Assembly: GCA_021802085.1 (NCBI GenBank)
Contig: JAKAAZ010000175.1
Location: 1 to 7,836 of the forward strand
Length of the DNA stretch: 7,836 bases
Direction of reading: 5' to 3'
Source: Acidobacteriota bacterium
GTDB taxonomy: Bacteria; Acidobacteriota; Terriglobia; Terriglobales; Acidobacteriaceae
This document shows, piece by piece, positions 6,299 through 7,836 of the stretch. Positions within the stretch are counted from its first letter, which is position 1; each line of letters opens with the position of its first letter. The translations under genes and the position numbers were made by a program. The notes beneath the pieces were generated by a model, which saw only the letters and a list, made by a program, of their open reading frames with translations, was not told the origin of the DNA and did no database searches.

Positions 6299-6986
6299 AC
6301 TTCCCCATGAATTCGGGCATGGTCGCCTGGCCAGCCTGTGCAATTCCCTCACGGTGCAACACCTTGAAGACAGTCACGAACAGGATTCTTAAGTCCAGCC
6401 ACAAGCTCCAATGATCTACGTACCAGACGTCGAGCTTGAATTTCTCTTCCCAGGACAGTGCATTGCGGCCATTCACCTGCGCCCAGCCGGTGATGCCCGG
6501 GAGAACTTCATGGCGGCGGCGCTGGTGCACGGTATAGCGCGGCAGATACTGTGGCAACAACGGCCGGGGCCCGACGAGACTCATATCCCCGCACAAGATG
6601 TTCCACAATTGCGGAAGCTCATCCAAGCTAAGCGAGCGAAGGATCCTGCCGAAGTAGGTAAGTCGTAACGCATCGGACAGCAGATTCCCAGCAAAGTCCC
6701 GCTCTTGCGACATGGTGGTGAACTTGTATAGGACAAACGGCTTTCCAAGTCGTCCAGGCCGCTCCTGACGAAACAATATCGGGCGCCCTTCCGATACCCA
6801 AATCAATAGGCCGCATACGAGGAACACAGGCGATAGCAGGAGAATTCCGCCCAAAGCAACGCCGCAATCGAAAGCCCTCTTAGCCCACAATTGCCACCCG
6901 CGCTGCAAGCGGACGCGCACATCGCCGCTATCAGCAAGCCCTTCCGGTGCGGGCGCTGGCTCATCCGCAACCCTTCGCTTAGACAT
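6297..6986 (-). CDS. pglC: Undecaprenyl-phosphate phosphoglycosyl transferase (bacterial sugar transferase family, PglC-like)
   Basis: Predicted to transfer the finished sugar-1-phosphate from its UDP carrier to undecaprenyl phosphate at the inner face of the cytoplasmic membrane, starting lipid-linked glycan assembly. The 229-residue protein has one hydrophobic segment (about 41-64), which in monotopic family members is a re-entrant helix. It has the Asp-Glu catalytic dyad in SLDELPQLWN (D122, E123), GPRP (139-142) and the conserved PGITGWAQVNGRN stretch (163-175). Length is close to C. jejuni PglC plus a hydrophilic Ala/Pro/Glu-rich N-terminal tail of about 30 residues. It lacks the extra membrane helices of WbaP-type enzymes. 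The start at 6986 was chosen because AAGGA (6999-6995) lies 8 nt upstream and overlap with the glycosyltransferase is 8 nt. An in-frame ATG at 7094 would overlap by 116 nt and adds unrelated sequence. Sugar specificity is inferred from the neighbouring dehydratase, aminotransferase and acyltransferase. Confidence 0.94.
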   Translation of the reverse strand: MSKRRVADEPAPAPEGLADSGDVRVRLQRGWQLWAKRAFDCGVALGGILLLSPVFLVCGLLIWVSEGRPILFRQERPGRLGKPFVLYKFTTMSQERDFAGNLLSDALRLTYFGRILRSLSLDELPQLWNILCGDMSLVGPRPLLPQYLPRYTVHQRRRHEVLPGITGWAQVNGRNALSWEEKFKLDVWYVDHWSLWLDLRILFVTVFKVLHREGIAQAGQATMPEFMGK

Positions 6987-7836
6987 GGGCCAGGTCCTTG
7001 GCTGAATCCATTTCAGGAACGATAAACCCGAGGTTCTTGGCCAGGTACCGCACGATTTCCCCCCGCACTCTGCTGCTTTCAAGATTTGCCTCAAAGAATT
7101 GCCTGCAACTTGACGCCATCACGCCATGATCTCGGCGTGACAGCCGCAGTAGCGCCCCCCGAAGTTGTTCCCGTACACCTGCCTCATAGTTTTCGCCCAG
7201 ATCGTATGTATCGATCAGCTGTTGCAAGTCACCACGCATCGAATTGACCAGGGGAAGTCGCGCGGCCAGATAGGTTGTAGCTTTATAAGAGAAACTGGCA
7301 TTGGTGCGTACATACCCATTGAACCCTGCATGGCAACTGCAAAGTATCGATCCAAGGCGGTCGCGGTCAAGTACCACGCCATAGAACCTGTGCGGAATGT
7401 CCCGGCGCGAAAGCTCATGCAGAAGCCAGTCCTGCCGGTCTCCGACTCCGATCACAAACAGCTGCATACGTCCAATCAGGTCCTCTTCCGAAAGCACATC
7501 GAGAAGAGTCTCAAAGTCATAGAGGTGGCCAAGATTGCCGACGTAGGCAAGCGTAAAGAGTGGCTCCTTGGGCACGGAATAATTAAGGCTGTCGTGGCCG
7601 ATGTAAAACTGGGCAGTCTGTGTGTCCTTGCTTGTATAGCGCTTTGCCTCCTGCAAAAAGACATTCGATCCCGAGATGACGATGTCCGCCTTGCGTGCGC
7701 TGGATACAAAGAGCCACTTCCAGACTACAAAGATGGGAGCCAGGGCGCGCCTGGTGGATGCGGAAAACGGTAGTGCGTCGGGCCAAATATCGACAACATC
7801 CATAATTTTCTTCGCCGTGCCCGTGCACGAGAACGC
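6979..7836 (-). CDS. Glycosyltransferase, GT4-like GT-B fold, C-terminal part (N-terminus beyond right window edge)
   Basis: The frame is open from the window edge to TAA at 6981-6979, giving 285 visible residues. An internal ATG at 7803 is probably not the start: 11 residues upstream stay in frame, and MDVVDIWPD resembles the D-x-W-P segment that ends the N-terminal Rossmann domain of family-4 transferases, so roughly 100 or more residues should lie outside. Visible parts include YVGNLGHLYDFETLL (visible residues 98-112), the inter-domain hinge and start of the nucleotide-sugar domain, and the region around SYKATTYLAARLPLVNS (visible 183-199), which corresponds to the donor-binding segment. 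In that segment the usual glutamates of the E-x7-E motif are absent, with Thr at the second position (visible residue 188). The likely role is adding a sugar to a lipid-linked intermediate in the cytoplasm. Donor and acceptor cannot be told. It overlaps the sugar transferase by 8 nt and is presumably co-transcribed. Confidence 0.85.
   Translation of the reverse strand, partial: AFSCTGTAKKIMDVVDIWPDALPFSASTRRALAPIFVVWKWLFVSSARKADIVISGSNVFLQEAKRYTSKDTQTAQFYIGHDSLNYSVPKEPLFTLAYVGNLGHLYDFETLLDVLSEEDLIGRMQLFVIGVGDRQDWLLHELSRRDIPHRFYGVVLDRDRLGSILCSCHAGFNGYVRTNASFSYKATTYLAARLPLVNSMRGDLQQLIDTYDLGENYEAGVREQLRGALLRLSRRDHGVMASSCRQFFEANLESSRVRGEIVRYLAKNLGFIVPEMDSAKDLAHV
6995..6999 (-). promoter_or_regulatory. 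Ribosome binding site deciding the sugar transferase start
   Basis: AAGGA is placed 8 nt before the ATG at 6986 and lies inside the 3' end of the glycosyltransferase gene. No comparable site precedes the in-frame upstream ATG at 7094. This supports an 8-nt overlap of the two genes rather than a 116-nt one. Confidence 0.55.

Noticed and set aside
6987..7094. Longer sugar transferase starting at ATG 7094
   Set aside because: The extra 36 residues lie in the other frame of the glycosyltransferase C-terminus, have no family similarity and no ribosome site; the ATG at 6986 has both context and spacing.
7165..7773. Plus-strand 202-codon open frame opposite the glycosyltransferase
   Set aside because: Lies entirely antisense to a recognisable glycosyltransferase, with no motif or start signal of its own.

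Overview
This window reads as part of a bacterial cell-surface glycan (capsule, exopolysaccharide, O-antigen or protein-glycan) locus. Every supportable gene lies on the minus strand, so transcription runs from high to low coordinates. Moderate-to-high GC, GC-rich third codon positions and a NusG-like gene at a polysaccharide locus suggest a soil-type Gram-negative lineage such as Acidobacteriota. That placement is a guess from style only; no phylogenetic marker is present.

Layout in transcription order: (1) a family-4-like glycosyltransferase whose N-terminus is cut off by the right edge (7836-6979); (2) a PglC-type phosphoglycosyl transferase (6986-6297) overlapping it by 8 nt; (3) a 908-residue fusion (6284-3558) of an NRPS-type adenylation domain, a phosphopantetheine carrier domain and a PglD-type left-handed beta-helix sugar N-acyltransferase; (4) a PglE-type PLP sugar aminotransferase (3454-2240); (5) a membrane-anchored PglF/WbpM-type UDP-sugar 4,6-dehydratase (2250-298), overlapping gene 4 by 11 nt; (6) a 223-nt non-coding stretch (297-75) with a possible promoter and several mutually compatible RNA stems; (7) the first 24 codons of a NusG/RfaH/UpxY-like antitermination protein (74-1), cut by the left edge.

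Genes 2-5 form a coherent pathway: UDP-GlcNAc is probably dehydrated to the 4-keto-6-deoxy sugar, aminated at C4, N-acylated, and transferred as sugar-1-phosphate to undecaprenyl phosphate, after which glycosyltransferases extend the chain. The order GT4-pglC-pglD-pglE-pglF matches the pglA-C-D-E-F order of the Campylobacter jejuni N-glycan locus. The striking difference is that the PglD-like acyltransferase carries its own adenylation and carrier domains. This implies that the acyl group is activated as an adenylate, loaded on the carrier as a thioester and passed in cis to the sugar amine, rather than taken from acetyl-CoA. The adenylation domain has Gly where alpha-amino-acid-activating domains have the Asp that binds the amino group, so the acyl group may not be an ordinary alpha-amino acid. 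This built-in acyl-loading module is the best candidate for an undescribed system in the window.

No tRNA, rRNA, CRISPR array, insertion sequence or recombination site was seen.
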